Of a DNA stretch of 64,000 nucleotides, positions 11,661 to 23,185 are shown piece by piece. The DNA lies in NCBI GenBank assembly GCA_002633005.1, contig NMRA01000328.1:187195-251194 (forward strand), read 5' to 3'. A program made the position numbers and the translations under genes. The first letter of the stretch is position 1, and every line of letters begins with the position of its first letter. The notes under the pieces were generated by a model, which saw only the letters and a program-made list of their open reading frames with translations, had not been told where the DNA came from and made no database searches. The DNA is from Phoronis australis. Its lineage: Eukaryota > Phoronida > Phoronidae.

Positions 11661-12972
11661 CCAAAGGCAGTTTTAATTATTTTCATTTTCTTAATCTAAG
11701 ATAAACGCTCCTCTATCCTCCCCTGTCCCCTTCCTTGTCGCAACTAGTTCCAATTTAGAGAACTGAAAGAATACTTTCTTTCAAACCTATTTATGAATTC
11801 CATTTTATATTCTCATTTCAACAACAAAACATTCAAGGAATATTTGCAGGACTACTGTTAAAGCACCCTTGTAGGGGAAACTCATAAATAAATGACCCCC
11901 TGTGTAGTTAATATACCAGCAAATAATAATCAAGGAATGTAAGACTAAATAGTTTTATTTAAGAATTATCCCAAGCTGTTACAACTAATCAGGAATAAAT
12001 TACTTGTTGCAATTGTATGTGTACCATTTTATAAATAAATGATTGCCAGAGACTTGTTAGTTGGGTCACACTTTCCAAACATAGTACATGAGAAAACCAA
12101 ATTATCTCCCTTGCTCAGAATCCTCATCATATTTCTCAATGGAAAAACATCATCACAAAACAGAAGAACTGAAATGCAAACGAAACAATCCCAAATGTAA
12201 ACAGGTTACTGCACAAAAGCTAAATATCTACGATATGCCAGGGTGCTAGCGAAAATGCTAGCTTTTTGTGAATGTGGCATGAATCCAATTTTAGAATGAA
12301 AGGTTTCATTTGCTTTAACTTCATGTGTCATACACTTGAAAAAATGTTGTGCTACTCAGGGAGCATGTAAAAAGTACCAAGCTGACACATTGCATCCATC
12401 AATGCATAGTTGCCAATACTTTCTAAAAGGAAAAAACAGGACACATGACTCAACAATGACCACCATGATGAAAATGTAAGAATTCTCCATGTAACTCTCA
12501 GAAATGGAATGCTGACAGCCTTTTTCCCACTTTTTGGTTGGGGATCTGGGAAATGGGGGAAACATGCAGCACAACAATGTATGTAAATACAGACGCTTGT
12601 GTCAAAAACTGGGACAATTGGTTGTTGTTGTAGGATGTGGGACGAAGTTCAAAAAGCAGAAACGTTGGAAAGGATTCTTCGAATTTAAGAAACAACGCAC
12701 ATTATCTGACTGAAAGGTTTATCAGTGTTGCATGCGTCGCCACCTTTTGGTGATCAGATGAACTATCATAGCTTTAAGTGATTTATGGACATTCAGTCTT
12801 GATGGTCCAAGTGCAACTTTCGGAGGTCGCCTTGCTAGAATTACCATCTAAGGTAGTCCTGGCTCAGGTTCTGAGAATCTGAAGATCTTGTCAGCTAATG
12901 TCCATGTGAACCAGTGGCTATAAAAGATCCAGCATCATGTTTGAGAGAGGCCGCCCAGAGTCTGCATTAGAC
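11661..12972. other. No gene recognised
   Basis: AT-rich with overlapping minus-strand short frames at 12356-12695 that lack motifs. A perfect GCTAGC hairpin sits near 12245-12262. Confidence 0.55.
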
Positions 12973-13998
12973 TAGCGTATTCGTTCTAGAATGTGCTCAT
13001 GCCCCAATAAGCGCCCCCCACGAGTTTCCACACTTCGCTGAAACAAGCACCCAGTCCATGAAAGTGTGCCTGCAAAAAATGTCTTACCTACAGTAGCGTC
13101 TTCAATTTATCAACAAGATCGGCAGTCGTGAAAAAAATCATTGTGCATGGAATTTCTAGACCACCAGCCTTGCTGCTATGTCGGTATTTAGCCATGACTA
13201 TACACTTCAAATTTCCGCCGTGCTTCAAAAACAACCTAACAGTTTTGTTGATCTTGCGAGGAACTTGTCCCACTGTGGTGTGGCTTTTCAGAACAGACAC
13301 AGGGATTGAATCTTTCACGTAGTTTCCAATTCTCCCTGAACAGGATTCCAAATTTCTTTGTACATGTGAAAACCGTGAATTGAACTGGTACACATTCAGC
13401 TGACGGCTGTCTCACGACTAAAAAACTTTTGTGTTAAAAGCACATGGCCAGGAAGCACGCGCTGCATATACATTCCAGTCAAAACAAACTTCACATGACA
13501 ACACGATTGTGTTTTCCGAGGGGTCTGTCCAGAGATTTTTCTCATATTGTGGGGTACAATCTTGCCCAAAATTCGGATCTAACCTGCTCTTAATCCGGAC
13601 TCCACAGGAGCTTAAAAATCTTAGAGGCGCTATTGAAAAACTTAAGTGAGGACTTAAGGTTATTTGTTGAGTCGAAATTGTATTTTCATTCAAGTTGTCA
13701 TATCGATAATTGCAATGCATTGACATATCAGCGAGTTCTCACCCTGGGATTTCAGCACAATTTTTGGTAAAATGATAGCAATTTAACAATGAAGTTTGAT
13801 AGCAATGCACCACAGTTTTGTAGAAAGTCTGTCATAGGTTAGAGATAAACCACAGAATGTAAATTTGATGAATCCCAGCTTACGATCTCACCCCTTTCGG
13901 AGATTGGATTTCAACCGTCGTAGGTTATAATAACCACCCCCAGCCCTGAAAAGAATTTTTCTAAGCGCTGATTTCTAGGTGCTGATTAGGCCAAACAC
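12973..13998 (-). mobile_element. TIR element with GCGCTTAT repeats and HIRAN-like gene, copy I
   Basis: Its ends and body align, in opposite orientation, with 42208-43746. At the left is CGTATTCGTTCT followed by AATAAGCGCCCCCC. At the right is a decayed form of the GGCGCTTATTAGGGCGAA end. It is about 1.0 kb against 1.5 kb in copy II, so it carries deletions. The gene fragment is on the minus strand. Confidence 0.7.
13088..13393 (-). pseudogene. HIRAN-like domain protein fragment, copy I
   Basis: The open frame contains VGQVPRKINKTVRLFLKHGG, then NLKCIVMAKYRHSSKAGGLE and IPCTMIF. The layout VGxVPRKIxxxxxLFLKHGG followed by a GGLEIPCTxxF end matches HIRAN-like proteins that are multicopy in many invertebrate genomes. 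HIRAN domains bind DNA ends in replication-repair helicases. Here no helicase is attached. A GTAGGT donor-like site follows KTLL at about 13088. It is likely the exon of an element-borne gene, and function is inferred from family resemblance only. Confidence 0.5.
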
Positions 13999-14905
13999 GG
14001 CCACTTGAAATTAAATCTACCTTTCCGTGTGTTAGTTACACTAGTTACGCATTTTACACACTCAAGTTAGCTAATTCTTATCTTTTTCTTTAAAATGTTC
14101 TGCAGTACAGTTCGTCATGCTTGTCCTGTGTTTGCTGTGCTCAGACAATTACTTTCGACCAAGATGGTCTTAAATTGTCTACCAACCCACTCGGGCTGAC
14201 TCTCGCAAAGTCACGCTCAGTTTTTGTCACCGATTCCTATATTGTACTACCATGTCCTCAGACTCTGTGTGAGTATTTTCATGATTCCTGTACTGTGTAT
14301 CAATTATTTTACCTTGTATTTAAAGTACGAAAATCATATATTTATATTTTTAGCTCTGTATCAGGTTTTTCTAAACGCATCAAAATCAGAAGATACCAAC
14401 AAGATGGATTCATACAAAAATACAGAACAAGACTGCGAACAAAAATGAAAACCTGGCATGTTACACAAATTATTCTACTTCAAACCACAGTGATTATAGG
14501 TGGCTACAAATCTGATTCATACACAACTAAGAAGACTGCATTAAAGGTGACAACAGGAAATTGACCAAAACAACCAGAGTGCACAGCACCTCTGGGCTAG
14601 AATCTATTGTACTGATACAAATTCCCTTTGGAACAGTTGCAAGCCTGTAATTTGTTGTGAGACAGTACACCCACTCATGTCTGGGCTATGAAACGTACAA
14701 TCCCAGCACCAAGTGATAACACATCCAATCAAGCTTGACGGACAAAAGGTGCCACCTATAGGAGTCAAGTGACAATGGAGGTAAGCCAGTTGTTACTGTC
14801 CAAAACTCCTTCTACAAAATGAGAAAGAATCTTGGAGATAAAGAAATGGGAAGACAAAAGATACAATGAACTTCGATGAAAGTCAAGATATGTCGTTTAA
14901 GTCTA
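13999..14905. other. No gene recognised
   Basis: A 147-codon plus frame (14121-14564) has no motif, and its composition is like its surroundings. Confidence 0.5.
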
Positions 14906-15046
14906 AACCAACTCTATATGCATAGCCTCCTCTATGAGGAGCCTGAGGGTGGCATTATCCATGTCCGAAATCTGAATACCAGAGTAATCTGTAGTGTGAC
15001 TAGTTGTTAATGCTCCCCATAAAGGAGGCTATGCATATAGGGTTGA
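14906..15046. mobile_element. 141-bp hairpin MITE
   Basis: Arms of about 36 bp, 14906-14942 and 15012-15046, share TATATGCATAGCCTCC in inverted orientation, extended by matching AAC and GGAGC text. It is a compact non-autonomous inverted-repeat element with no coding capacity. Confidence 0.75.
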
Positions 15047-15779
15047 ATCATGCTGAGCAGAATCTGAATAGAAACATTGGTTGATTTAAGCTCCATCTGT
15101 TTTAATTTCTGGTCTCTCCCCTCAAAATGCATTTTGATGTGTACCTGTGCAGTCTGTGATCCACCTGTGTCACCTGACTGGAATATTGTGAACTTTTGTC
15201 TTGAGAATGATTCAGAGACAATAAGTTGAAACGTCGAATAGTCTGTAGTTGTTCACATATGCGCTGATTTTAAAGTTTGTATGCATATTTTGGCCAAAAA
15301 CAAATGTAGTTGATTTCACTATGAAATTTGTATGCAAAAGGTTTGTCTAGTTAGCAAAAGGACAAGCAAAACTTCCGATGAGAAAGAGCTATGGGCTACT
15401 AACTTCTAAAATGCCTGAACTTACAAATACACACAGAACCAACTTGGCAATATATTCCCTGTCACAGTGGAAGTTTAGGTTTGAGTGTGGCCATCTTTAA
15501 GGAAAAACAAATTGCTGCTCAATTTCAAAAACAGTCTTCGTTGTGCAATTGTAATATGTTTATGACAGTGTTAAAGAATTAATACAACTTCTGTCAGGCA
15601 CACATTCAGGATCCAGAGAGCTGTGCTCAAATTTGAGGACATTTTTGCAACAATTTCTACAAAGACGAGCACAAAGTTCATACCAGCCTGCAAATAGCAC
15701 CCCATAGCAGCAGCGTAAACTGTCCAAAATCATCAGCCTGACGGTTTCCATCACTGACAGAAACACACTAGTAAAAAAT
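15047..15779. other. No gene recognised
   Basis: Short minus-strand frames only; nothing motif-bearing was seen. Confidence 0.5.
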
Positions 15780-16440
15780 TTTGTATTCTTCAAACTGTTT
15801 AGGAGACAGATATACGTAGCCAGAAGCAGACACAGATGCCAGAAACGGACACTGAAATACTGATAGTACCTGACTAGGGGGCAGAAAATGATGAGGCAGG
15901 GCCAATCTTTTTATAGAAACACATCTGCCAACTTTCATAAGTTCTGTCAAGGTACTAGTAGTTACAGAGGTTGACGCCAAAAGGTAAAATTGCTGCAAGA
16001 GGGCTTAGCAGTAGTAAGAACCAACCAAAAGTGAATGTAAGCCTAGCTCGCGTTAATAGGGACAGGTCTACCAAATTTTATGATACTTTAAATAATTTGG
16101 AAGATATCGAGACAGCGAAGTTCAAAAAACAATTCTGCCAATGGGGGGGGGGGGGGGGGGNTGAAATATATCTGTCAAATTTCACAACGATGCTTCATTG
16201 ACCTTGGTAAATTATTGAGTTGAGAAACGCATAAGAATCTAAACCCACCACTACATGCACAGTGGTATTTTTAATCGTTCTGAAAAATCTACATCAGCAG
16301 TGGTCTTGTCAATATGAACATATTCCTCAAATTTTATGGTGATCCTACAAACTGGCAGATTGAGAGGATGCAAAAAACGAACATCAAATTAAAGTAAAAT
16401 TGCCACCAGGTAGTCACCATTTTAATAATTAACTTCAAAA
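15780..16440 (+). repeat. Decayed fragment of the CTCF-core higher-order repeat
   Basis: It keeps GTTTAGGAGACAGATATACG, GACGCCAAAAGGTAAAATTG, CAAATTTTATGATAC and ATTGCCACCAGGTAGTCACC, all monomer text of the arrays at 3940 and 40045. A long poly-G run broken by one N (16142-16161) sits where a core would be. It is probably a polymerase-slippage or assembly trouble spot. Confidence 0.65.
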
Positions 16441-16772
16441 TCAGCAGAGCTTGGAAAAATAGCCCATGGCTTGTGAGACATTATCAAATTAATTTTTACA
16501 TATAAAAAGAAAAAATGCAGAATTTAAAAAAGCGAGGCTGACTGAGTTTTAGACATATAGGCATTAACTTAGAAATTGTTTGAAAAATCCTTGGCATTCA
16601 GTAATTGTAATCAAAAGGTTGGAGTTGTTACCAATGAATAGTTAATACACCTCTTGAACAGAAGTAAGGAATACTATGAAAGCCGAAATCAAAATATTAC
16701 ATCTTAGCTATGATTCACTATATGGAAATCGGTACAGCATTTTGAACAAGAGCAATGCACCCGTTGTGTGCA

Positions 16773-16827
16773 TTGCATACAGCCTGCATACAGACTGCAT
16801 ACAGACTGCATACAGCCTGCATACAGA
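16773..16827 (+). repeat. 11-bp minisatellite (CTGCATACAGR)n
   Basis: Five consecutive units alternating CTGCATACAGC and CTGCATACAGA. Confidence 0.92.
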
Positions 16828-17657
16828 GATGATCATCATTTTAGACATTCCCACTTAATGGAGCAATGTTACTTTACTTAATAATAATAGTAAATTAGTA
16901 GTTCTTTAGACGTTACAAAACAAATAAACAACATCGCCAGTCATTTTTAAAGGATTACTTCGCTGCAAATAATCAAAACTTAACCAAGAGTAGTTTTATG
17001 ACATCTATGAAAAACAATTGCGGCTATATACTAAAATTTTTGTACTTGTCATCTTTATGAGAATTATTCGAATGTCCCACCAGATCCTATTCATAACATA
17101 GAGCAAGAGTCCTGAAAAGATTACAAACTTAATTTTATGTTATATGACATAACAGGATGGATCTTTCTGTGTAAACACTATTATGAGATGTGAGTTCTAA
17201 AACCAACAAATGGAGCTTGTACAGTCTGGCTTTTGAGTCACCCGTGGGATCTGTTTTCATTTGGGCGACTTCTAGGGAAAGGCAAAAGGACCTGTTTAGC
17301 TCTATGTTTTTGGACCAACAAACTTCTATGCAATATCTGGTGGTGAGCTGTAATTTTTGATTATATCAAAGCATTCAGGCACTCAAGGGATTACATAAAA
17401 TTTACTCATGAACTTTTCATCACTTCCACTCCAAGGAATGTTCACCCAATCTGCTCATAGTAGAAATGAATTTGAGCATCAACATAGTTACACAACATCC
17501 AAATACTCCTGATGCAAGAAGCAGGGGTACATTTCTTTGTTACTGGATGTTGTACTTTAGTGACAAATTTTACAGCCACTTGCACTCTAGTCATGAGGAC
17601 AGCTTTCCAGTATCAACCAACCACCCCAAATCAAAATTTGATACCTCAAATATAAAG
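16828..17657. other. No gene recognised
   Basis: AT-rich, with no motif-bearing frame. Confidence 0.5.
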
Positions 17658-17955
17658 TGCCACACAGATTTCAAATGCAATACGTGTGAGGTTCAACTTG
17701 ACAAGTTTGGCACATTTACTAGGAATATGACCAAAGAACATGTTACTAGACATTCTTTACTTCTTTCATTGCAAGATACACAAACAAACAGTGCGTTTCT
17801 GAAATCCACTGGGTTTGTCTCAGTACACTCAACACACAGTATGCAATACTTTTGTTAGGTTGAAGTATCTGTGACAAAGACATAGCTACAATTCCAACTG
17901 AGCCTAAAACAACCGTAACTGGAAGGTGATGGCACTCAACTTCCATATTCAAGTC
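17658..17955 (+). repeat. 298-bp segment repeated exactly at 20775-21072
   Basis: The two copies look identical base for base, from TGCCACACAGATTTC to CATATTCAAGTC. The second copy begins at the last N of the assembly gap. Exact identity between otherwise diverged surroundings suggests an assembly duplication rather than biology. A 130-codon plus frame overlaps this copy (17466-17858) but has no motif. Confidence 0.9.
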
Positions 17956-19246
17956 TGTAAATTTCCAAAACAGGTCTTACCAGGTATATTCCCATGAAAG
18001 CCCAGTTGGATTAACATACTTGAAACCCATTTAGGATTTGCTTCATGTATTTCAAGGATTAACAATTTATTCTAAACCTTTCAACCTTAAATTGGTCACT
18101 TGATATCTGAGGGGTCACCACAGACAAACTCTTTTATTTCTGACAATGCTTAAACACCACAGCTTTATATAACACAATTCAAAGGAACATTGCATACTAA
18201 TGGCAAGTGACTTAAAATATATTATCTAATAGACATTTCATTTTCTTAAAAGAAATCTTAAAAGGGGTTTAAATCTGCAAGAATCTAGCAAGCAAGCCTA
18301 CGATGATACCATCAGCTAGAACTACAAAAAGGTGCGGTGTAGGAAATGATAAAAGGAAAATATAAATTGCAACCAAAAAACCGATTCTGAAGATATGCTC
18401 TAAGAGGCAAGAACTCAAATGAACACAAAGCATAAAAGAAAATTCCAAGGGCTCTGAATAAAATTTATACCAGTAGAAAATTGTAAAAAAGAATGTACCT
18501 CAAAATTCAATCTAAATTTTGAAAATATCTGAAGATCATCAAATGACATTTATAACTTTATGATATTTCAAATTAAAAAAGTAAGGAGCCCTTCAACTCC
18601 CCTGTTCAAAACCCAGTGGGTTCTTAAATAGAGTTATACCAAGTGTGGTTTAGGTGATGAGACTGCTTTCTCGGGACATTCCAATTTCATACAATAACGA
18701 GGGTCGAATGTTTTGATTTAATGTCGCGATGGTCACAAAATACCAAGTTGAGAAATAAGGCAAGTTAACACATCTTGTTTTCTATGCGGGTTAAAAAATT
18801 CCAGTAGGAAAAGAACTCATCTTGGTTATTTTTGTCTTCATAATTGCCTTTTGAAAATTTCAAGTTAACAGTAACAAGAAAAAGTGATCAAATGAGCAAT
18901 ATCATTCTAAATACAGTACGAGCCAATCAGATAAAATACAGTTTTCCGTTATGACAGCTAGTCTGTTAATGCCAACAATCGATGACTGGTAACAACTACT
19001 GTGGTGGCAAAATTCTAATTACAGAATGACCAAGCCACCTTACTGACTTTTCTGTTAATTTCCCTTCGTTCTTAGTCATCAGGGGAGACTACTCTGATGA
19101 AGCATTCGGCTTCCACCCAGGTGTTATGACAGGGCATTCAGGTCATTTTGTCTAAAAACCCTTGGCTGTGCTATAACTACCATACTCAGTGCAAGTGCTT
19201 CTGATCAAAGCACTGGCTTCTGCCAATATACACAAATACCCAGTAG
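17956..19246. other. No gene recognised
   Basis: AT-rich intergenic-type sequence with no convincing frame or repeat. Confidence 0.5.
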
Positions 19247-20289
19247 TTAAAGGAGAATGCCACCCAAAAAACAACCTGTTTTGTATCAATTTAGATCGAG
19301 TAGTTCCACTCGATAACACCAAGCTCAGTTGTTTTACCCGACACCTAACGGCAGACAGAGGTGTTGAAATTAACCAATGACGTAATCGGTTCGAACGCAG
19401 TCTGTTCAGCCGTTCCCAACACGCTTACTGGTGTCAACTTATCGCTTGAATTCATCGTTTTACACCAATAAATCATCAAAATTCGATGTAAACCCCTTAC
19501 AAATACACAGTTCTTGAACAAACGTGTTGTTTTATTTCACTGTAAAAGGTATTTGAACGTACCGTAGTCTACAGAGTTCGGTAGGACAATTTACCATGGT
19601 CGGTCGCGGGAGTTTGGGTCTGTTAGGTGATAAATTCGAATCATTCTTCAGTGAAATATAGACGGGGGCACATAGCTATGTGCTGTACTTTTCGACTTCC
19701 GATTTTTCAGTTCTAAACACACAAAGCGCTTGATACTCCTCGCCAGTGGCTTGGAACCCAAACATAAACCAGCTTAAGTTGGAAACTAAACCTCCAGTCA
19801 CGAAAAGACTATAATAGTGAGCCAAAGAAATAAAATGCACGTAATTATTTAGGTGAATTAGCCACGAAACTGAAAATCTACTTACTTGTCGGCTGGCAAC
19901 ATCAAGTTTTCCTTCCACACAACTGTCAGTGCAAAGGTTGTACAGTAACAATGATTTGAATAACGTATTTATTTTGTATATCTAAATAAAGATTCCCCTA
20001 ACCTGTGACAATAGCATATAAGATTGAGTTATTGTTTCACAACAGCTTTCCGTCAGCAAACACAAAATTAGCATGCGCTCACACGGTCTCAGTGCCTAGT
20101 CGATTACCTTTCACCCATCTAAAGCCGGTACGCAATGGATTATTCATTGCTGCAGTGGCGGATCTAGGATATCACAAGGGGGGGCCCAACATTTTGTCCG
20201 GCTGTAAGCATTTGCGCACACTGACCCACGATTGTAGATGCGCATAGCACCGAATGGGGGGAGGTCGCCCAGGAAATTTTTCTGTTTTT

Positions 20290-20774
20290 NNNNNNNNNNN
20301 NNNNNNNNNNNNNNNNNNNNNNNNNNNNNNNNNNNNNNNNNNNNNNNNNNNNNNNNNNNNNNNNNNNNNNNNNNNNNNNNNNNNNNNNNNNNNNNNNNNN
20401 NNNNNNNNNNNNNNNNNNNNNNNNNNNNNNNNNNNNNNNNNNNNNNNNNNNNNNNNNNNNNNNNNNNNNNNNNNNNNNNNNNNNNNNNNNNNNNNNNNNN
20501 NNNNNNNNNNNNNNNNNNNNNNNNNNNNNNNNNNNNNNNNNNNNNNNNNNNNNNNNNNNNNNNNNNNNNNNNNNNNNNNNNNNNNNNNNNNNNNNNNNNN
20601 NNNNNNNNNNNNNNNNNNNNNNNNNNNNNNNNNNNNNNNNNNNNNNNNNNNNNNNNNNNNNNNNNNNNNNNNNNNNNNNNNNNNNNNNNNNNNNNNNNNN
20701 NNNNNNNNNNNNNNNNNNNNNNNNNNNNNNNNNNNNNNNNNNNNNNNNNNNNNNNNNNNNNNNNNNNNNNNNNN
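20290..20774. other. Assembly gap (485 N)
   Basis: A run of N. Open frames reported across it have no meaning. Confidence 1.
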
Positions 20775-21072
20775 TGCCACACAGATTTCAAATGCAATAC
20801 GTGTGAGGTTCAACTTGACAAGTTTGGCACATTTACTAGGAATATGACCAAAGAACATGTTACTAGACATTCTTTACTTCTTTCATTGCAAGATACACAA
20901 ACAAACAGTGCGTTTCTGAAATCCACTGGGTTTGTCTCAGTACACTCAACACACAGTATGCAATACTTTTGTTAGGTTGAAGTATCTGTGACAAAGACAT
21001 AGCTACAATTCCAACTGAGCCTAAAACAACCGTAACTGGAAGGTGATGGCACTCAACTTCCATATTCAAGTC
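20775..21072 (+). repeat. Second copy of the exact 298-bp duplication
   Basis: Identical to 17658-17955 and directly abutting the gap. Right after it the sequence switches to the right end of the nested element (CCCCCTGGGCC). Confidence 0.9.
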
Positions 21073-21235
21073 CCCCTGGGCCCCCCCTAAATCGGCCTAT
21101 GTGCTGGCTTCTCAAAACATTTCTACTCACGAATACTCCAAAGGCATTACAAATTGAATCTAATGAGACAGACTTTGTTTCAGTTTTATAGCATTGGTTA
21201 GGGTGAAAATAATTCATTTTGAAACATAACGCAGA

Positions 21236-21432
21236 ATAATAAACGTCTACGTGGCAACTCGCCCGGTGCCAATCCCGACTTAGTCGAGAGCTCATCCGAC
21301 GAAGACTTAATTCACGGATCGGATCGTTAGGTTTCACAGGCTATCAGTTCGAACCAGAATACACTGGTCAAGAAATACTAGAGAGGCGCGGTGAACATGC
21401 ACAGGCAACGGAACGTATGGATAGTTCTTTGG
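21236..21432 (+). pseudogene. P2X7-like exon (GYQFEPEYT) in the Kolobok-like element
   Basis: The plus strand reads NPDLVESSSDEDLIHGSD, then, in another frame, GFTGYQFEPEYTGQEILERR, ending at a clean GTAAGT donor (21433). An acidic Ser/Asp stretch followed by GYxFEPEY is the same pattern as the fragment at 752-1105. The frame change near 21330, including a TAG, suggests decay or a missed tiny intron. The cysteine-rich part expected in a later exon was not found. The frame at 21437-21760 (107 codons) is unrecognised. Confidence 0.45.
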
Positions 21433-21828
21433 TAAGTTGGAATTCGTCAGAGAAATCATTGTGGACGAAATGCCGGCCACAGACACGGAGATGTTTCACA
21501 GCCTCATACTTGCTATTAACAGCATACTTTTCATTCTTCACTACTGTGAGTCACTTCCTAAGCATTTCGGGCTCTCAAGGAAGTTGAAAAAACGATATAC
21601 CCGTTTTCTTCGCAGCTTCATAGTTCGGACAAGTGGGAATGATGCACCGCAATATAGCACCATTCACTTTGCAGATGAACCACTGACGTCGCTGCGTCGT
21701 TTCTTATCTTCCTCACAGGTTAACGTGACACCTCTCGGCAAGGTGAGGTCGACCGTATAAGAGGTGATGATATAGACCGATTAAGACGGTAAAAAAGGCT
21801 AATTAAATTGTGTGGCATTCTCCTTTAA

Positions 21829-22600
21829 TATACTTTTGACATGCAATGGGTGAGCTGGCCTTTACAGTCATACTCAACTGGGAATCTGAACAAATAAAAG
21901 CAAAATGAGCAATGTATTCTTTAGGTTATGAACAGAAAATTTCAGGTCATGACTTACTTAGGGTTCTACAGATTTTTTGCCTTGTACTTGAGAAATGCTA
22001 ATGTACTTTAATGACATTGGTCCACAGTTACATGACATTTGAGACATGTAAATTAACAGCAGGAAAGGCAAAGGTTATCAACTTTTACCTAGACACACAA
22101 ATTCTTAGAAACTGCTATCAACTACAGGTATCAAAACTAGGGTAAAGGCCATACTACTGGAATGATATGCTATTAGAATTGCCATATATTTCTTATCTGC
22201 GTGGTGTAGTCACCCTGCTTGAAGTGTTCATCAATGACATGGGATCACTCACTGAGTGTGAAAAATACAGGCTAGCAGATAACAAAATAAAAACTGCCAT
22301 TAGTAGACATTCTTCAGCTATAATAGGACCAAAGCAGAGCACTGATACGCACCCATGTGTGTAGCTGCAAACAGTAGATATTACACAAGCAATGTAGAGC
22401 ATTGTTACGCACCCACTACAGGGCGCAGTGCAAGTCAATTCGAAAACTGGCAAATGCAATCCACAAAAAGGAAGATTACCATCAAGTGGCATTGCAAGAC
22501 TTTGATCCATTCAATCATCCACGTCACTGAATCATGCTTTCGGCCTCTGTCAAGAGTTTAAGCAGACAGAGAGATGGATAAACAAAAGTAAAAATAAACC
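21829..22600. other. No gene recognised
   Basis: Contains a short direct repeat, GATACGCACCCA / GTTACGCACCCA, about 60 bp apart (22345, 22405). Nothing else is clear. Confidence 0.5.
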
Positions 22601-22930
22601 AAAAATTGACACTAGACTGCACGAGTAGAAGGTGGCAATGTCAGAAATTGGGCAAGTGTTGTCCTCTCTGGATAATAAATGTCAGCCATGTATTAGGAAC
22701 ACCGTCTTAAAACTTCAGGACGATCCTTCCTTTTTTATAAAAACCTATCTACCAGGTTTCAATGGAGTCAGTAGACATAAAAGCAAATGAAAAAATGCCA
22801 CTTAGGCAGCACAAATGACCACATGTCCAAAAACAATCCTCATCCACTACCAGATTTATAGACCTGCCAAAGTTAACAAAGATCCTAGTGAGTTTTAAAG
22901 ATACAGCTGTGTACACCAGATTCATATTGT
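22600..22930 (+). repeat. Decayed fragment of the CTCF-core higher-order repeat
   Basis: Keeps AAAAATGCCACTTAGGCAGC, ACATGTCCAAAAACAATC, TGCCAAAGTTAACAAAGATC and TTTAAAGATACAGC, which is type-A monomer text. It ends close to the MITE at 22965. Confidence 0.65.
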
Positions 22931-22964
22931 GAGGAACGCCAGACTCAGACGCCATGATAGATGA

Positions 22965-23185
22965 CCTGTTTAGCGTACTATAAAACAAAAATTAAATTGG
23001 GCCTTTCATTCTCAGAAAATTGGTCTCGTAATAATATTCCTTACTGTGATAGGATGCTATTTCCGTAACCAACTCAGTCTTGTTGGTAATGTAGAGACAA
23101 TCCTAACACGATAAGGAATATTATAATACTGATTTCACGAGAGTAAAGGCCTAATTTGATTTCCGTTTTTGGTCAGCTAAACAGG
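22965..23185. mobile_element. 221-bp palindromic MITE with CCTGTTTAGC ends
   Basis: The two halves are inverted copies almost end to end. CCTGTTTAGC starts the left half and GCTAAACAGG ends the right half. Inside, AATATTCCTTACTGTGATAGG pairs with TCCTAACACGATAAGGAATA. The same ends and inner text occur in the element at 10062-11660. No coding capacity. Confidence 0.8.

Larger units (their letters stand above)
20153..21101. mobile_element. Nested element with CAGTGGCGGATCTAGG end (gapped)
   Basis: CAGTGGCGGATCTAGG followed by GGGGGGGCCCAAC at the left resembles the terminus of many short hAT-type transposons. At the right CCCCCTGGGCCCCCCCTAAA followed by TCGGCC is a decayed inverted match. 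The interior is mostly the N run plus the duplicated 298-bp segment, so its true content is unknown. No convincing target duplication is seen. Confidence 0.5.
19247..21828. mobile_element. Kolobok-like TTAA DNA transposon (2.6 kb, gapped)
   Basis: TTAA at 19247-19250 and 21825-21828 flank an element whose ends are inverted copies: AGGAGAATGCCACCCAA at the left and AGGAGAATGCCACACAA read from the right. TTAA targets with AGG-type ends fit the Kolobok superfamily better than piggyBac, whose ends start CCY. The element holds a P2X7-like exon near the right end, a second nested element and the N gap. No intact transposase is visible. Confidence 0.7.

Noticed and set aside
12245-12265. GCTAGC hairpin followed by T-run, like a bacterial terminator
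   Set aside because: The context is an animal genome with no bacterial operons, so it is a chance hairpin.
14121-14564. 147-codon plus frame
   Set aside because: No motif, low-information composition, and no splice or promoter support.
19388-19402. GGTTCGAACGC, like a tRNA B box
   Set aside because: There is no A box at the right distance and no cloverleaf can be drawn.
20144-20975. Long open frames of 197-245 codons
   Set aside because: Almost all of their length is the N gap.
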